From the NCBI GenBank assembly GCA_024408695.1, contig JAKSUU010000042.1, positions 1 through 7,836 on the forward strand: a DNA stretch of 7,836 bases, given 5' to 3'. Numbering within the stretch: the first letter of the stretch is position 1; the number at the start of each line of letters is the position of its first letter. The notes below the pieces were generated by a model. It was not told the DNA's origin. It worked only from the letters and a program-made list of their open reading frames with translations, and made no database searches. Shown piece by piece: positions 6,224-7,836 of the stretch. Made by a program: the position numbers and the translations under genes. The stretch comes from Coriobacteriales bacterium. GTDB lineage: Bacteria > Actinomycetota > Coriobacteriia > Coriobacteriales > QAMH01.

Positions 6224-7836
6224 ATGTTAGATTTAAGCAAACTTTATTTTCCAACTTTAAAAGAAGACCCACAAGAAGCGGAAATTCCATCTCACAAATT
6301 GCTTCTCCGTGCTGGTTATATTCGAAAGATGGGTAGCGGCATATATACATTTTTACCACTTGGCTGGACAGTTCTCGAAAAAGTTAAAAAGATAATCCGC
6401 GAAGAAATTGCACTCACAGGCACCCAAGAAATTCTTATGCCAATTTTGCAACCTGCTACACTTTGGCATGAATCTGGCAGGTGGGATGACTACGGACCAG
6501 AAATGATGCGCCTAAACGACCGCCACGATAATCAGTTTTGTCTTGGTCCAACTCACGAAGAGTTAATTACAAGCCTTGTTACAAACGAGCTTAAATCTTA
6601 TAAGCAACTTCCTGTGTCTATTTGCCAAATGCAAGATAAATTTAGGGATGAGCTTCGTCCACGTTTTGGGCTCCTCCGCACTCGTGAATTTCTTATGCAT
6701 GATACCTATTCATTCCACGCAAGCCAAGAATGTCTTGATGAATTTTACGAGGTCATGGGCACGGCATATGGCAGAATTTGCGATCGTCTTGGCCTTGAAT
6801 GGGTTCGCGTTGAAGCAGATAGTGGCCAAATTGGAGGAAGTGTTACAGCCGAATTTATGGGTCTTGCAGACAACGGCGAAAGTGATATTCTTTTCTGTGA
6901 TTGTGATTTCGCAGCCGATGCTGAAGCTGCAAAAGTTGGCCTTGAGCTCCCCACAAAACCACAAGGAGAGCTTGAAAAAATTCACACTCCTGGTGTTGGC
7001 ACAATTGATGAACTCTGCGAATTTATTGGCGTTACCCAGCCAGAAACTGTTAAAGCACTTTGTGGAACTGCAGAAGACGGTCAAATTTATGCAATTTTTG
7101 TACCTGGCGACCACGAACTTAATGATATCAAAATTGAAGGTTTGCTTGCCGGTTTTAGATTTTTAGATGATGAAGAAATGCAAAAAGCTGGCTTGCCTAA
7201 AGGTTCAATTGGTCCAGTTGGCTTGCCAGATGGCATCAAAATTATTATGGATGAAAGCCTGCGTAATAGCGAATATATGATAGTTGGCGCAAATGAGCGC
7301 GACTACCACTACAAAGGTGCCTGCCCAGGTCGCGACTTCAACGTTGACATTTGGGCTGACCTTGTTCTTGCAAAAGAAGGCGATCTTTGTCCTAATTGTG
7401 GTAAAAAACTTGCCTGCAAACGTGGTATTGAAGTTAGCCAGATTTTCCAACTTGGCACAAAATATTCAACTGCAATGAATGCAATGTTTATGGCAGAAGA
7501 CAACAGCGAACAGCCATTTATTATGGGTTGTTATGGTATTGGCGTTACTCGTAGTATGGCAGCTGTTATCGAGCAATGCAATGATGAAAATGGTATTTAC
7601 TGGCCAATGTCTATTGCTCCTGCTCACGTGGTTGTTTTGCCTCTTCAAAGCGATGATGAAAATGTTATGCAAGCTGCGCAAAAAATCGCATCAGAACTTG
7701 AGAGCGCAGGTGTTGAGGTTGCAATTGATCCACGTCAAATTCGCCCTGGTGTTAAATTTGCCGACGCCGATCTTGTTGGTTGGCCATATCAAATCGTTAT
7801 AGGCAAACGCGGATTTGAAAACGGCGTATGCGAACT
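6224..7836 (+). CDS. proS: Prolyl-tRNA synthetase, bacterial type with editing domain (3' end cut by window)
   Basis: The frame is open from ATG 6224 to the window edge, giving 537 residues of an enzyme usually about 570 long, so roughly 35 C-terminal residues are missing. It charges tRNA-Pro. AAAGGA at 6213-6218, 5 nt before the ATG, supports the start. Seen in order: MGSGIYTFLPLG near the N-terminus, motif 2 FRDELRPRFG (Arg141), REFLMHDTYSF, an INS editing domain around 225-390 that hydrolyses mischarged Ala-tRNA-Pro, GTKYS, motif 3 CYGIGVTRS (Arg443), and the start of the C-terminal anticodon-binding domain (PAHVVVLPL, RPGVKFADADL). In the editing domain Lys277 (TVKAL) and His362 (DYHYKG) correspond to E. 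coli Lys279 and His369, so editing is probably active. A CPNCG pair (Cys389, Cys392) occurs, as in many Gram-positive homologues. No T-box is seen in the 86-bp leader. Probably co-expressed with aspS. Confidence 0.97.
   Translation, partial: MLDLSKLYFPTLKEDPQEAEIPSHKLLLRAGYIRKMGSGIYTFLPLGWTVLEKVKKIIREEIALTGTQEILMPILQPATLWHESGRWDDYGPEMMRLNDRHDNQFCLGPTHEELITSLVTNELKSYKQLPVSICQMQDKFRDELRPRFGLLRTREFLMHDTYSFHASQECLDEFYEVMGTAYGRICDRLGLEWVRVEADSGQIGGSVTAEFMGLADNGESDILFCDCDFAADAEAAKVGLELPTKPQGELEKIHTPGVGTIDELCEFIGVTQPETVKALCGTAEDGQIYAIFVPGDHELNDIKIEGLLAGFRFLDDEEMQKAGLPKGSIGPVGLPDGIKIIMDESLRNSEYMIVGANERDYHYKGACPGRDFNVDIWADLVLAKEGDLCPNCGKKLACKRGIEVSQIFQLGTKYSTAMNAMFMAEDNSEQPFIMGCYGIGVTRSMAAVIEQCNDENGIYWPMSIAPAHVVVLPLQSDDENVMQAAQKIASELESAGVEVAIDPRQIRPGVKFADADLVGWPYQIVIGKRGFENGVCE

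Noticed and set aside
6576..7166. Long plus-strand frame within proS
   Set aside because: It lies in a different frame from the clear prolyl-tRNA synthetase reading, which is uninterrupted from 6224 to the window end with all class II motifs.

Overview
The window is an AT-rich stretch of bacterial chromosome with four parts: the end of an integrated element, a two-tRNA cluster, a two-gene membrane export module, and two aminoacyl-tRNA synthetase genes. The style points to a Gram-positive bacterium. My best guess is a low-GC member of Actinomycetota such as Coriobacteriia. The reasons are a YhgE/Pip protein translationally coupled to an unusual ABC ATPase, a bacterial-type aspS with an apparently non-discriminating signature, a bacterial-type proS with an editing domain, tRNA genes with encoded CCA ends, and no visible T-box leader before aspS or proS. 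The lineage is an inference and a low-GC Firmicute is not excluded.

Left edge (1-468): the C-terminal part of a tyrosine recombinase (integrase) runs rightward into the 3' end of a tRNA-Lys gene on the opposite strand. This is the usual layout of an element inserted in a tRNA 3' end, with the body of the element lying to the left, outside the window. The last residues of the integrase and its stop codon are read from antisense tRNA sequence.

Region 404-672 holds tRNA-Lys(CUU) and tRNA-His(GUG), both on the minus strand with encoded CCA and probably co-transcribed His then Lys. Region 673-1009 has no gene. It carries a 23-bp tandem repeat of almost three copies and an A/T-rich stretch before the next operon.

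Region 1010-4154 is a two-gene operon: an ABC-type ATPase with a normal Walker A but degenerate signature, Walker B glutamate and H-loop positions, followed with an 8-bp overlap by an 802-residue YhgE/Pip-type membrane protein. Together they look like an exporter or envelope-associated machine of unknown substrate. This is the least understood part of the window.

Region 4329-7836 encodes aspartyl-tRNA synthetase (complete) and prolyl-tRNA synthetase (3' end cut off by the window), separated by 86 bp that include a short hairpin. Both are housekeeping genes with intact class II motifs. I see no clearly new system. The best leads are the degenerate ATPase/Pip pair, the integrase-tRNA antisense overlap and the tandem repeat.
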